DNA of 64,000 nt from Ruegeria sp. THAF33 (GCF_009363615.1 NZ_CP045384.1:2478501-2542500); one strand, 5' to 3'; shown: positions 32,454 to 41,928, numbered from the stretch's first letter. Program-made: numbers and translations. The notes: generated by a model from the letters alone, not told the origin.

Positions 32454-33493
32454 GGGAGGAAGGCGTTCGTCTTCCAGAGGTTATAGCCGTCACGGAATTC
32501 GTTCATGTCGGCCAAAACCTTGGCAAAGAAGGCATCATTGGCGGCTTCTTCTGCGGCAACCTCTTCCCAGGTCGCGCGGAAGGTATCCAGCATCTCGGGC
32601 GACCACTGCTTGATGGTGACGCCGTTGTTTTCAACGTTGTCGATCAGGGCCGCGTGCTGGATGGCTTCGCCTTCGGCAAAGCTGTCCGCCATCGAAGCCT
32701 TGCAGGCGCTTTCGATGATTGCCTTGTGCTGATCGCTGGTTTCGTTCCAGACGTCCTTGTTGATAAGCAGTTCAAACACGGTCGCCTGCTGATGCCAGCC
32801 GGGGAAATAGTTGAACTTGACCAGCTTGTGGAAGCCCAGGCGCGCGTCGATGGCAGGCATTGAAAACTCGGTCGCGTCAATCGCGCCTTTTTCCAATGCG
32901 GGGAAGATCTCGCCACCTGGCAGCAGCGAGGTCGCCACACCCAGTTTCTGCATCACCTTGCCGCCCAGACCAAAGAAACGCATCTTCAGCCCGTTCAGGT
33001 CCTCGGGCGAATTGATTTCGGACGCGAACCAGCCCGAGGTTTCCGGCGCGATGATGGCGCAGGGCAGTACTTTGACGTTGTAACCGGCCTGATCATACAT
33101 CTCCTGATACAGGGTCATGCCGTTGCCATAATACAGCCAAGCCATGTATTCGCCCGCCTCGGGGCCGAACGGCACGGCCGAGAACAGCGGCGCAGCCGGG
33201 ATTTTTCCGGCCCAGTAACCGGCCGTAGTGTAACCCGAGTTGATCTTGCCGGTGGACACGGCGTCCAGAATTTCGAAGGGCGGCACCAGTTTTCCCGGCT
33301 CGTACACCTTCATCTTCAGCGTGCCGCCGGACATCAGTTCCAGCTGATCAGCCACACGTGGAATAGGCGAACCCAGGCCCGGCAGTTCGGTCGAAAAGGC
33401 AATCGGTGTTTTCAGCAGCAGCTTGTCCGCCGCAACTGCGGGTGCCGCCAGCAGGCTGGCGGCCACGGCCAGGCTTGTCAGGGTCTTCTTCAT
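32444..33493 (-). CDS. TRAP transporter substrate-binding protein DctP, lactate/2-oxoacid type
   Basis: 349 residues with signal peptide MKKTLTSLAVAASLLAAPAVA cut before ADKLLL. Periplasmic DctP-family receptor; the body has the GKINSGYTTAGYW and FFGLGGKVMQKLG regions seen in receptors for alpha-keto acids and lactate (TakP-like). GGAGG precedes the ATG. It is the first gene of the operon with dctQM, lldD and dld, making lactate the likely ligand, though this is from context. The upstream region holds a palindromic GntR site. Confidence 0.88.
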   Translation of the reverse strand: MKKTLTSLAVAASLLAAPAVAADKLLLKTPIAFSTELPGLGSPIPRVADQLELMSGGTLKMKVYEPGKLVPPFEILDAVSTGKINSGYTTAGYWAGKIPAAPLFSAVPFGPEAGEYMAWLYYGNGMTLYQEMYDQAGYNVKVLPCAIIAPETSGWFASEINSPEDLNGLKMRFFGLGGKVMQKLGVATSLLPGGEIFPALEKGAIDATEFSMPAIDARLGFHKLVKFNYFPGWHQQATVFELLINKDVWNETSDQHKAIIESACKASMADSFAEGEAIQHAALIDNVENNGVTIKQWSPEMLDTFRATWEEVAAEEAANDAFFAKVLADMNEFRDGYNLWKTNAFLPRQ

Positions 33494-33561
33494 GAAATCT
33501 CCTCCAGGGTTGGTCGGGTTTTCTCCGATCAGTGGCGCAGGCTCTTCCAGCGCCGCTCCGG

Positions 33562-33580
33562 TGGTAAACTAACTTTACCA
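33562..33580. promoter_or_regulatory. FadR/GntR-type operator upstream of dctP
   Basis: TGGTAAA-CTAAC-TTTACCA, a perfect 7-bp palindrome around 5 bases, 69 bases upstream of the dctP start. TGGT/ACCA arms are typical of FadR-subfamily operators such as those of LldR and PdhR. Confidence 0.7.
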
Positions 33581-33783
33581 GCTTAAACCAGTCAATAACT
33601 TTGTTTACCACTGGCGCTAACCGAAACTGGAATCTCGCCTTCTACAAGCCCTGCAAAATCCCGATACGACTGCATCAAAGAACAACAGATTCTCCAAAAA
33701 TCATTCAGAAACAGACACGTAATTCACGTCCGGGAAGAACAGCCTCGCGCTTGAAATCTGAACGGATATGGTTATCTTTGTTT

Positions 33784-33798
33784 ACCAGTTATTCTGGT
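33784..33798. promoter_or_regulatory. Second GntR-type operator upstream of the regulator gene
   Basis: ACCAG-TTATT-CTGGT, preceded by GTTT as in the first site's arms, 30 bases upstream of ATG 33828. Autoregulation is likely. Confidence 0.55.
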
Positions 33799-33827
33799 TA
33801 TTTCAGCGTCACACGGGGCAATATCTC

Positions 33828-34601
33828 ATGAACACCACGGCGATTTTTGAACCGGTTGGACACGAATCGCTGGCTGATGCGGTGGTTTCACAGGTCGAGG
33901 ACCTGATCGCTTCGGGCATCCTGAAGCAGGGCCGAAAACTGCCTTCCGAGCGCGATCTGGCCGAGATGTTGCGCGTGTCGCGCCCGAAGTTGCGCGAGGC
34001 CCTTCAGGTGCTGGAAGAACGCGGGCTGGTCACAACGCAACACGGTGAGGGAACATTCGTCGCGGCCCTGACCGGACAAGCCATGATGCCCGCGCTTCTT
34101 GCTTTGTACGAACGCCACGAGCCGGCTTTCTTCGACTATCTGGAGTATCGCCGCGAGCAGGAAGGTTTCGCGGCCCGGCTTGCCGCACGTCGCGCCACCA
34201 AGGCAGACAAGGAACGGATTTCCGAGATCCTTGATGAAAACGAGCGTGCCTGGCAGGAGCAGGACGCCAAGGCTTCGCAAGAGGCGGACTTTGCGCTGCA
34301 TTCCGCGATTGTGGATGCCAGCCAGAACGCGACCCTGATCCACATGATGGCGTCGATCTACGAACTCACCCGCAAGGGCGTTTTCTACAATCGCGACTTC
34401 TTGCGCACGATTGACGGGACCGGCGAAAAGCTGCTGCAACAACATCTCGAACTTGGTCGCGCGGTGATCGAAGGGGATGAGAAGCGGGCCGAAAAAGCGG
34501 CAAAGGATCACATCGACTTTGTTGAAGAATCATTCAAACTCGGGATCGAACAGCGGCGACGCGAAGCCATGGCCGAAAAGCGCCGGATACTGTCACGCTG
34601 A
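33828..34601 (+). CDS. FadR/GntR-family regulator of lactate use (LldR-like)
   Basis: 257 residues. The winged helix covers about 12-75 (LPSERDLAEMLRVSRPKLREALQ-type core), followed by an all-helical FCD domain with the metal-binding Asp/His pattern (FALHSAIVDAS). Divergent from the lactate TRAP/lldD/dld operon, with TGGT-N-ACCA palindromes next to both starts. By analogy to LldR, binding of lactate would relieve repression. The PdhR-like branch responding to pyruvate is an alternative. Confidence 0.88.
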   Translation: MNTTAIFEPVGHESLADAVVSQVEDLIASGILKQGRKLPSERDLAEMLRVSRPKLREALQVLEERGLVTTQHGEGTFVAALTGQAMMPALLALYERHEPAFFDYLEYRREQEGFAARLAARRATKADKERISEILDENERAWQEQDAKASQEADFALHSAIVDASQNATLIHMMASIYELTRKGVFYNRDFLRTIDGTGEKLLQQHLELGRAVIEGDEKRAEKAAKDHIDFVEESFKLGIEQRRREAMAEKRRILSR

Positions 34602-34714
34602 CGGCTTTGCCACCCATTTGCCCTTCTGATTACGGGGCCAAAGTCCCCGAGGTGGCCGCGAACGGCACCTGTTTGGCGATTTCGCCCGGCGTCCAAACTT
34701 GCCCGATCCGGCTG

Positions 34715-35278
34715 TCAGATATCTTCTCCGGGCGGCTCCAGAAGGCCGCCTGGCTCCAACAAGGCCCGCTCGGACAGCCACGGGTTGAGCTCAAGCGCCT
34801 CGGACAGTGCTGCACGCGCGTCTTCCAGGCGTCTCAACCCCATCAGGGACAAAGCTCGCCCACTCAGCGCACCGATATGGTTTGGCGACATTTCGATCGT
34901 GACATTCAGGTCGCGCAATGCCGCGTCAAAATCCTGCCTCAGATAGTTTACGAAAGCCCGCTGATTATAGCCTTCGGCATAATCCGGGCAATATTCGACA
35001 AGTTGGTTGAAATCGTCCAATGCGCCCGACAAATCCCACGCCTCTCGTCGCGCCATTCCCCGATCCAGCAATGTCTGCGACCGGGCATCCGGCGCGTCTG
35101 TCCAAAGTTCCCACATTTGATTCGAGATGACCCGGGCGTCGCTTTGCGATTGCGCCTTTTGGACCTGCTTGATCAGCGCATCCACACCTTCGATATGATC
35201 CGGAGCCGTGGGGCATGTCTCGGCCATGGCCGAGCATGAACACGCGATCAAAAAAAACGTTGCAGCATAGGTTCGCAT
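34715..35278 (-). CDS. TPR-repeat exported protein
   Basis: About 187 residues. N-terminal signal MRTYAATFFLIACSCSAMA is followed by three TPR-like repeats (MWELWTDAPDARSQ to LNPW), with the consensus A-x-x-D-x-x-x-x-x-x-x-x-P-x-x. A longer start at 35299 adds MAHPCFV and has a GGTGGA site, so the start is uncertain. It lies 13-33 bases after the Lrp gene on the same strand. Probably a periplasmic scaffold of unknown role. Confidence 0.75.
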   Translation of the reverse strand: MRTYAATFFLIACSCSAMAETCPTAPDHIEGVDALIKQVQKAQSQSDARVISNQMWELWTDAPDARSQTLLDRGMARREAWDLSGALDDFNQLVEYCPDYAEGYNQRAFVNYLRQDFDAALRDLNVTIEMSPNHIGALSGRALSLMGLRRLEDARAALSEALELNPWLSERALLEPGGLLEPPGEDI

Positions 35279-35311
35279 CACGAAGCAAGGGTGGGCCATA
35301 ATTCCACCGCG

Positions 35312-35794
35312 TCAAGGCTGATGTTCAAAACCGCCCAGCATACCGGTTTCCTTCACGGCCTCCATCGCAACAAAAGTTGAGGTATTGGCGACATGCGGCA
35401 GAGACGAGATCTTCTCGGCCAATACACGGCGGTATTCCGACATCGTGGCGGTGCGCACTTTCAGAAGATAGTCAAAATTGGACGCGATCATATGCGCCTG
35501 CTCGACCTCGGCGGTTTTGCGGACGGCTGCGTTGAACTCGGCCAGCGCCTTTTCGCGGGTATCGGTCAAACGCACCTCGACAAACGCGACGTGATCCAGC
35601 CCCAGCCGGATCGGATCCAGCATCGCCCGATAGCCCGTGATCACTCCGCTCGCCTCCAGCCGTTTGAGCCGCGCCTGCGTCGGAGATTTCGACAGCCCGA
35701 TCTCGCGCGCAAGATCGGCCACCGAGATACGGCCGTCCTCGGCCAGAATTCTTAGAATCGACCGGTCAAACCGATCAAGATCAGGAAAACTCAT
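35312..35794 (-). CDS. putR: Lrp/AsnC-family regulator, PutR-like
   Basis: 160 residues. The AsnC helix-turn-helix (DLAREIGLSKSPTQARLKRLE) is followed by the RAM ligand domain (about 65-140). Divergent from putA at a distance of 108 bp. In Rhodobacter capsulatus and relatives, a PutR of this family activates putA in response to proline; the PutA here lacks its own DNA-binding domain, which fits. The intergenic region is strikingly AT-rich, as expected for an Lrp target. Confidence 0.85.
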   Translation of the reverse strand: MSFPDLDRFDRSILRILAEDGRISVADLAREIGLSKSPTQARLKRLEASGVITGYRAMLDPIRLGLDHVAFVEVRLTDTREKALAEFNAAVRKTAEVEQAHMIASNFDYLLKVRTATMSEYRRVLAEKISSLPHVANTSTFVAMEAVKETGMLGGFEHQP

Positions 35795-35902
35795 TTGAAC
35801 TGTCCGCTACCAAAAATTCAGATCATTCTCCTTCAATTATATCAAACTCAGTCCGTTGTCCTGATTTTTCCGCATTATATTATCGCAAAGACCGGAGGAC
35901 AT
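35795..35902. promoter_or_regulatory. AT-rich putR/putA divergent promoter region
   Basis: 108 bp, far richer in A and T than its surroundings (for instance TTCAATTATATCAAAC and GCATTATATTATCGC). It is the expected binding region for the PutR-like regulator. GGAGG at 35895-35899 serves putA. Confidence 0.5.
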
Positions 35903-38900
35903 ATGTCACACAGCCTGCGCACCCTCATCGATACTTCCACCTATGCCGATCAGTCGGCTGTTCTTGAGACACTGATCTCTCAGGCCAGCCTGACGGACAC
36001 GGATCGCAGCGCTATTGGCGCCGCGGCTGCGCAGCTTGTGCGCGACATCCGGTCCAGCACTTCTCCGGGGCTGATGGAGGTGTTTCTGGCCGAATATGGC
36101 CTATCCACCGACGAAGGCATCGCCCTGATGTGTCTGGCCGAAGCGTTGCTGCGCGTGCCGGATGCCGACACAATTGATGCGCTGATCGAAGACAAGATCG
36201 CGCCCTCCGATTGGGGCAAGCATCTGGGGCAATCCTCGTCCTCGCTGGTGAACGCCTCGACATGGGCGCTGATGTTGACCGGAAAGGTGCTGGACGAGGG
36301 CAAGGCGTCTCCAGTCGGGGCGCTGCGCGGTGCGATCAAGCGGCTGGGCGAGCCGGTAATCCGCACTGCCGTGGCACGCGCGATGAAAGAGATGGGCCGA
36401 CAGTTCGTTCTGGGGGAAACCATTCAGTCCGCCATGGATCGCGCACGCGGGATGGAGGAGAAAGGCTATACCTATTCCTACGACATGCTGGGCGAAGCAG
36501 CCCGAACCGAAGCGGACGCGGCGCGCTATCACCTGTCCTATTCCCGCGCCATCTCGGCCATTGCCGAGGCCTGCATCCATGACGACATCCGCGCCAACCC
36601 GGGCATTTCGGTAAAACTGTCCGCCCTGCACCCCCGTTATGAGCTGGCACAGGAACAGCGTGTGATGGACGAGCTGGTGCCGCGGCTGCGGGCGCTGGCC
36701 CTGCTGGCCAAGGCGGCCGGAATGGGCCTGAACGTCGATGCAGAAGAGGCGGATCGCCTGTCGCTGTCGTTGCAGGTGATAGAGGCGGTGATGTCCGACC
36801 CGGCCCTTGCCGGCTGGCACGGGTTTGGCATCGTGGTTCAGGCCTATGGCCCGCGCGCAGGCCTGGTCCTGGATACGCTGCATGGCATGGCCGAACGTCA
36901 CGATCGCCAGATTATGGTGCGATTGGTCAAAGGCGCCTATTGGGATACCGAGATCAAACGCGCGCAGGTCGAGGGGGTGGATGGCTTTCCCGTCTTCACG
37001 CACAAGGCGGCAACCGACGTCTCCTATATCGCCAATGCACGCAAACTGCTGGGCATGACCGATCGGATCTATCCGCAATTTGCCACGCACAACGCGCACA
37101 CGGTCAGCGCCATCCTTCACATGGCCAAGGATCAACCGTTCGAGTTTCAGCGCCTGCACGGCATGGGCGAGACCTTGCATCAGATCGTGATGGACAAGCA
37201 GAACACCCGGTGCCGCATCTATGCACCTGTGGGGGCGCATCGCGACTTGCTGGCTTATCTGGTTCGGCGCTTGTTGGAGAACGGTGCGAATTCATCCTTC
37301 GTCAACCAGATTGTGGACGAGGATGTGCCACCGGAAGTGGTCGCCGCCGATCCGTTTGTTGCGATCCGGACCCCTCCGCCCGCACTGCCGACCGGGCCGG
37401 AATTGTTCCAGCCTGAAAGACCGAATTCCAGGGGTTTTGACCTGCATCACACACCAACCCTGGATCAGATTGATGCGGCACGGGATCAGTTCCGCGCCCA
37501 TCACTGGTATGCGCAACCCTTGCTGGCCGACGCGGCCAAACCCGATGCGGATGAGCCGGTGATCAATCCGGCACGGCCGCAGGACAGGCCCGGCGCGGTG
37601 GCCCCAGCCAGCGCGGCGGATGTGGAAATGGCACTGGCCTCGGCCAACCCCTGGGATGCCCCAGCTGCCGAACGCGCCCGCATCCTCAATGCCGCAGCCG
37701 ATCTTTACGAAGCCCATTATGGCGAGTTGTTTGCCCTGCTGGCGCGTGAGGCCGGGAAGTCGCTGCTTGATGCGGTGGCCGAACTGCGCGAGGCGGTGGA
37801 TTTCCTGCGTTACTATGCAGCCAACATGCCCGATGCCGAACCCGCGGGGATTTTCACCTGCATCAGCCCGTGGAACTTCCCGCTGGCGATTTTCTCTGGG
37901 CAGATCTCTGCTGCGCTGGCAACCGGAAACGCAGTTCTGGCCAAGCCTGCGCCCCAGACGCCCCTGATCGCACATCGTGCCATTCAGCTTATGCACGAGG
38001 CGGGGGTACCACGCGATGTGCTGCAACTGTTGCCAGGTGGGCCCGCCGTGGGTGCGGCGCTGACGTCGGATCCGCGCGTCTCGGGCGTGGCCTTCACCGG
38101 GTCAACAGCCACCGCGCTGAAAATCCGTGCGGCGATGGCCGGATCCATGCGCCCCGGTACGCCGCTGATTGCGGAAACCGGCGGTCTGAATGCAATGATC
38201 GTCGACAGCACCGCCCTTCCCGAACAGGCCGTGCAGTCGATCATCGAAAGCGCCTTTCAGTCGGCGGGCCAGCGCTGTTCCGCCCTGCGCTGCCTGTATT
38301 TGCAGGAAGACATCGCCGATGACGTTCTGACCATGCTCAAAGGGGCGATGGATGCGCTGTCGGTCGGCGACCCCTGGCTTTTGTCGACGGATTGCGGACC
38401 GGTGATCGACGAACAGGCCCGCCAGGGCATCGCCGAGCATGTGACCAAGGCGCGCCACGAAGGGCGGGTGCTGAAAGAGCTTCCGTTGCCGCCCGAAGGT
38501 ATCTTTGTTGCTCCGACACTGATCGAGATCCCCGGCATCGCCGCGCTGGAACGCGAGGTGTTCGGCCCGGTGCTGCACGTCGCCCGGTTCAAGTCGCAAG
38601 AGATCGACAAGATCATCGCCGATATCAACGCCACCGGATACGGCCTGACCTTCGGCCTGCACACCCGCATCGACGACCGCGTGCAGCATGTGACCGAGGC
38701 GATCCATGCGGGCAACATCTATGTGAACCGCAACCAGATCGGCGCCATCGTCGGGTCTCAGCCCTTTGGTGGCGAAGGATTGTCAGGCACGGGCCCCAAG
38801 GCGGGCGGGCCGAACTACATGATCCGGTTCTGCGCACCCGACCGTCAAAGCACGGCGGATACCTGGGGCGCCGTGGCTGATCTGCCTGCGGCACAAGGTC

Positions 38901-39301
38901 AACCTGCGCAGGTCAAAACCCGGTCCCTGCCCGGCCCGACCGGTGAATCAAACCGCCTGAGCGAGTATCCCCGTCCGCCTCTTTTGTGCTTGGGACCCGG
39001 AGAGGCCGCAGCGCGTGCGCAGGCCGATGCTGTACACGCGCTGGGTGGCACTGCCATTCAGGCGACCGGGATGCTTGACCTGCACCGGTTGGAAAACCTG
39101 ACCGGAATTTCGGGCGTGTTGTGGTGGGGAGATGACGAAACAGCGCGGCAGATCGAACAGCATCTGGCGCGCCGCGACGGCCCGATTCTGCCGCTTATGC
39201 CCGGCAAGCCCGACCGCGCGCGTGTTCTGGGTGAACGCCATGTCTGCGTGGACACGACCGCGGCGGGCGGAAACGCCGCGTTGTTGGGAGGTGCGGCATA
39301 A
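35903..39301 (+). CDS. putA: Bifunctional proline dehydrogenase / L-glutamate-5-semialdehyde dehydrogenase PutA (long form without DNA-binding domain)
   Basis: 1132 residues. Oxidises proline to glutamate in two steps, FAD then NAD+. No N-terminal ribbon-helix-helix. The PRODH barrel (about 150-450) has RLVKGAYWDTEIK; the aldehyde dehydrogenase part has the catalytic Glu in ETGGLNAMIVD and the catalytic Cys in SAGQRCSALR; and a C-terminal domain of about 120 residues remains after GGPNYMIRF. This is the length and plan of type B PutA, as in Rhodobacter. GGAGG 4 bases before ATGTCACACAG decides the start; an upstream in-frame ATG has no site. Confidence 0.95.
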   Translation: MSHSLRTLIDTSTYADQSAVLETLISQASLTDTDRSAIGAAAAQLVRDIRSSTSPGLMEVFLAEYGLSTDEGIALMCLAEALLRVPDADTIDALIEDKIAPSDWGKHLGQSSSSLVNASTWALMLTGKVLDEGKASPVGALRGAIKRLGEPVIRTAVARAMKEMGRQFVLGETIQSAMDRARGMEEKGYTYSYDMLGEAARTEADAARYHLSYSRAISAIAEACIHDDIRANPGISVKLSALHPRYELAQEQRVMDELVPRLRALALLAKAAGMGLNVDAEEADRLSLSLQVIEAVMSDPALAGWHGFGIVVQAYGPRAGLVLDTLHGMAERHDRQIMVRLVKGAYWDTEIKRAQVEGVDGFPVFTHKAATDVSYIANARKLLGMTDRIYPQFATHNAHTVSAILHMAKDQPFEFQRLHGMGETLHQIVMDKQNTRCRIYAPVGAHRDLLAYLVRRLLENGANSSFVNQIVDEDVPPEVVAADPFVAIRTPPPALPTGPELFQPERPNSRGFDLHHTPTLDQIDAARDQFRAHHWYAQPLLADAAKPDADEPVINPARPQDRPGAVAPASAADVEMALASANPWDAPAAERARILNAAADLYEAHYGELFALLAREAGKSLLDAVAELREAVDFLRYYAANMPDAEPAGIFTCISPWNFPLAIFSGQISAALATGNAVLAKPAPQTPLIAHRAIQLMHEAGVPRDVLQLLPGGPAVGAALTSDPRVSGVAFTGSTATALKIRAAMAGSMRPGTPLIAETGGLNAMIVDSTALPEQAVQSIIESAFQSAGQRCSALRCLYLQEDIADDVLTMLKGAMDALSVGDPWLLSTDCGPVIDEQARQGIAEHVTKARHEGRVLKELPLPPEGIFVAPTLIEIPGIAALEREVFGPVLHVARFKSQEIDKIIADINATGYGLTFGLHTRIDDRVQHVTEAIHAGNIYVNRNQIGAIVGSQPFGGEGLSGTGPKAGGPNYMIRFCAPDRQSTADTWGAVADLPAAQGQPAQVKTRSLPGPTGESNRLSEYPRPPLLCLGPGEAAARAQADAVHALGGTAIQATGMLDLHRLENLTGISGVLWWGDDETARQIEQHLARRDGPILPLMPGKPDRARVLGERHVCVDTTAAGGNAALLGGAA

Positions 39302-39309
39302 GCTTGCCT

Positions 39310-39339
39310 TGACGCTGGACGCACAAAAGCCCAGCGTCA
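39310..39339 (+). terminator. Hairpin between putA and the rhomboid gene
   Basis: TGACGCTGG/CCAGCGTCA, a perfect 9-bp stem, 12-base loop, ending 4 bases before the rhomboid ATG. There is no T-run. It occupies the place of a ribosome-binding site, so it may act in translation of the rhomboid gene as well as at the putA 3' end. Confidence 0.5.
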
Positions 39340-39343
39340 CGGC

Positions 39344-40087
39344 ATGTTTCCGATCCGCGACCATAACCCCTCGGGGCGCACACCTTATGTTGTCTATGCC
39401 TTGCTGGCGGCCAATATCCTGATCTTCCTCAGCTATGTTGGGATCATGGATGATGGGCCACGGATCGGCAGGCTGTTTTTCGACTACGCCATCATCCCGG
39501 CGCGGGTCAGCGACGGGTTCGGGCTGGAAACCCTCGTGACGTCCATGTTCCTGCACGGGGGGTGGATGCACCTGGCGGGCAACATGCTGTTTCTGTGGAT
39601 CTTCGGTGACAATCTGGAAGACGAGATGGGCCATCTGCCCTTCCTGCTGTTTTACATGGCGGCTGGAATCGGCGCGGGCCTGATTCACGTCATCACCGGG
39701 CCCGAGTCCCAAATTCCCACTGTTGGGGCCTCGGGCGCGATTGCGGGCGTGATGGGCGGGTATCTGTTGCTGTTCCCGAAAGCACGGGTCGATATCCTGC
39801 TGATCCTGGTCGTCTATTTCAGGGTCTTTACCATTCCCGCCTTCATCATGCTGGGCGTCTGGCTGGCGATACAGTTCTTTGGCAGCGTCACCAGCAATCC
39901 GGACGAAGGCGGCATCGCCTATTGGGCCCATACCGGGGGGTTTGCCGTTGGCCTGATCCTGTGCATACCGCTGTGGCTGAGACGCGGCGGAATTCAGTTC
40001 TGGGATCGAACCCATGGACATCCGCCCCACCCGGAGGCGAAGTACAAGTTGTCACAATCCCGCATTCCGCGCGTTCCGCGCCGCTAA
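39344..40087 (+). CDS. Rhomboid-family intramembrane serine protease
   Basis: 247 residues, six or seven transmembrane helices. The catalytic Ser130 in GASGAIAGVMGGY and His196 in WAHTGGFAVG form the expected dyad; the conserved L1 region HGGWMHLAGNMLFLWIFGDN is intact. Cleaves transmembrane substrates in the inner membrane; targets unknown. There is no visible Shine-Dalgarno; a hairpin ends 4 bases upstream. It lies 42 bp after putA on the same strand. Confidence 0.88.
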   Translation: MFPIRDHNPSGRTPYVVYALLAANILIFLSYVGIMDDGPRIGRLFFDYAIIPARVSDGFGLETLVTSMFLHGGWMHLAGNMLFLWIFGDNLEDEMGHLPFLLFYMAAGIGAGLIHVITGPESQIPTVGASGAIAGVMGGYLLLFPKARVDILLILVVYFRVFTIPAFIMLGVWLAIQFFGSVTSNPDEGGIAYWAHTGGFAVGLILCIPLWLRRGGIQFWDRTHGHPPHPEAKYKLSQSRIPRVPRR

Positions 40088-40105
40088 AGCCGGTTCAAAG
40101 GGCGC

Positions 40106-40891
40106 CTAGCCCCGGATCACCTTTGCGAACTGATCGAAGATCGGTTCGTTTGAACAGATCACTTCACCATCTTCCAGCACGTTGCCTTCAGGGTTCAGCG
40201 CCTGCACGAAGCCGCCAGCCTCTTTGACGATGATCACACCGGCGGCCAGATCCCAAGCATTCAGGCGGCGTTCCCAAAAGCCTTCGTATCGGCCTGCGGC
40301 CACGTATGCCATATCCAGCGCGGCGGCGCCCCAACGACGCACACCGGCGCAGGCGGGCATCAGACGCGCCAGATCCTGCAAAGTCGCAGGCAGATCCGAG
40401 CGGCCACCAAAGGGCAAACCGGTCGCGAAGACCGATTCAATCATGCGATGACGACCCGACGCGCGAATACGGGTGTCGTTCATCCAGGCGCCCTCACCTT
40501 TTTCAGCAAAGAACATCTCGTCCTTGGCGGCGTCATAGATCACGCCGGCAACGATTTTGCCCTTGTGTTCCAGGGCTATGGAAATCGCCCAATGCGGCAG
40601 GCCGTGCAGGAAATTGGTGGTGCCGTCCAGCGGATCGACGATCCAGCGGCGGGTCGGATCCTCGCCATCGATGGAGCCGCCCTCTTCGGCCAGCCAGCCA
40701 TAGGTCGGCCGTGCGCCCAGCAGCTCTTCTTTCAGGATGGCTTCGGCGGCGATGTCGGCCTTCGAGACGAAATCACCAGCGCCTTTCATCGACACCTGCA
40801 GATTCTCGACTTCACGGAAATCCTTGACCAAAGAACGCCCCGCCTTGCGCGCGGCCTTGATCATGATGTTGAGATTTGCGCTGCCAACCAT
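40106..40891 (-). CDS. Inositol monophosphatase-family protein (SuhB-like)
   Basis: 261 residues. Mg2+-dependent phosphatase fold with metal ligands WLAEEGG (E69, E70), DPLDGTTNF (D86, D89) and the C-terminal WDLAAG. It dephosphorylates inositol phosphates or related compounds, and SuhB homologs also act in rRNA processing. The start was set at ATG 40891 with AGGAG 10 bases upstream; a TTG two codons earlier with closer spacing is possible. Confidence 0.87.
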   Translation of the reverse strand: MVGSANLNIMIKAARKAGRSLVKDFREVENLQVSMKGAGDFVSKADIAAEAILKEELLGARPTYGWLAEEGGSIDGEDPTRRWIVDPLDGTTNFLHGLPHWAISIALEHKGKIVAGVIYDAAKDEMFFAEKGEGAWMNDTRIRASGRHRMIESVFATGLPFGGRSDLPATLQDLARLMPACAGVRRWGAAALDMAYVAAGRYEGFWERRLNAWDLAAGVIIVKEAGGFVQALNPEGNVLEDGEVICSNEPIFDQFAKVIRG

Positions 40892-40989
40892 TGTCAAAAG
40901 GCTCCTGTCCGGTCAAACCGCGCGTATACTGCCGCAATGCGCCCTTGCCAAGAGGAATGATGCGCATAACAGACCCGCAGGAAACGCCG

Positions 40990-41895
40990 TTACTGGGATT
41001 GCAGCTTGCGCGCTTCTTCCCGGGCCAGTTTCACCAGTTCCTGCACAAAGGGTTTCTCCAGATCTTCCGACCGGACCGCGGCATAGAGACGCCGTGTAAT
41101 ACCCTCTTTCGTCAAGGGACGGGTGATGTAGTCCGAGTTGTATTTGACCTCGCGCACGACCCAATCCGGCAGCACTGAAATGCCCCGGTTCGATGCAACC
41201 AGCAACAGAATGACGGCGGTCAGTTCCACCTGCCGGATCGTTGCAGGCTCAACCCGCGCCGGGATCAACAGCTGGCTGAACACATCCAGACGCGTGCGTT
41301 CCACCGGATAGGTGATCAGGGTCTGGCCGCGAAAATCCTCGGCCTCGATATAGTCTTTCTTGGCCAGGGGATGGGTCGAAGCGGCCACAAACACCGCGTT
41401 ATAATCAAAAAGTTCGACAAATTCGACGCCCGGCAGGTCTTCGGGATCGGACGAGACCACCAGATCGACCTCTTCTTTCTGCAAGGCCGGAAGCGCGTCG
41501 AAGGCCAGACCGGGGCGGATATCGACATCAACGTCGCCCCAGGACTTCCTGAAAGATTCGAGCACCGGAAACAGCCATTCGAAACAGGCGTGGCATTCGA
41601 TGGCTATATGCATCCGCCCTGTGCGCCCGTCCCGCAGCGAAGAAAATTCATTCTGGGCGGCTTCGACCTGCGGCAGAATCTGCTCGGCCAATCGCAACAG
41701 GCGCAAACCGGCAGCCGACAGTTTCATGGGTTTGGAGCGGCGCAGAAACAGCTCGACCCCGGCCTGATCCTCCAACCCTTTGATTTGATGGCTCAATGCG
41801 GACTGGGTGATGTTCAACTGATCCGCAGCGCGGGCCAGCCCGCCGCATTCATGGATCGCCTTGATGGTGCGCAGGTGCCGGAATTCAATATGCAT
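40990..41895 (-). CDS. metR: LysR-family methionine regulator MetR
   Basis: 301 residues. The body closely follows E. coli MetR by eye: MHIEFRHLRTIKAI start, then IAIECHACFEWLFPVLESF where MetR has IAIECHSCIQWL, DLVVSSDP, TYPVERTRLDVF and a RLYAAVR ending. MetR senses homocysteine and activates methionine-cycle genes. Start at 41895 by family fit; 41907 is also open. Divergent from metF, 94 bp away. Confidence 0.88.
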   Translation of the reverse strand: MHIEFRHLRTIKAIHECGGLARAADQLNITQSALSHQIKGLEDQAGVELFLRRSKPMKLSAAGLRLLRLAEQILPQVEAAQNEFSSLRDGRTGRMHIAIECHACFEWLFPVLESFRKSWGDVDVDIRPGLAFDALPALQKEEVDLVVSSDPEDLPGVEFVELFDYNAVFVAASTHPLAKKDYIEAEDFRGQTLITYPVERTRLDVFSQLLIPARVEPATIRQVELTAVILLLVASNRGISVLPDWVVREVKYNSDYITRPLTKEGITRRLYAAVRSEDLEKPFVQELVKLAREEARKLQSQ

Positions 41896-41928
41896 TTCAA
41901 ACAGCATTCATGTTGTTGTTGAGTAATA

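Larger units (their letters stand above)
33494..33827. other. 334-bp divergent regulatory region of the lactate operon
   Basis: No gene seen. It carries the leader of dctP, one perfect and one partial GntR-type palindrome near each start, an additional GTTTACCA half-site at 33603-33610, and AT-rich sequence between. Confidence 0.6.

Noticed and set aside
38948..40030. Minus-strand frame of 360 codons opposite the end of putA and the rhomboid gene
   Set aside because: It crosses two real genes and shows no domain.
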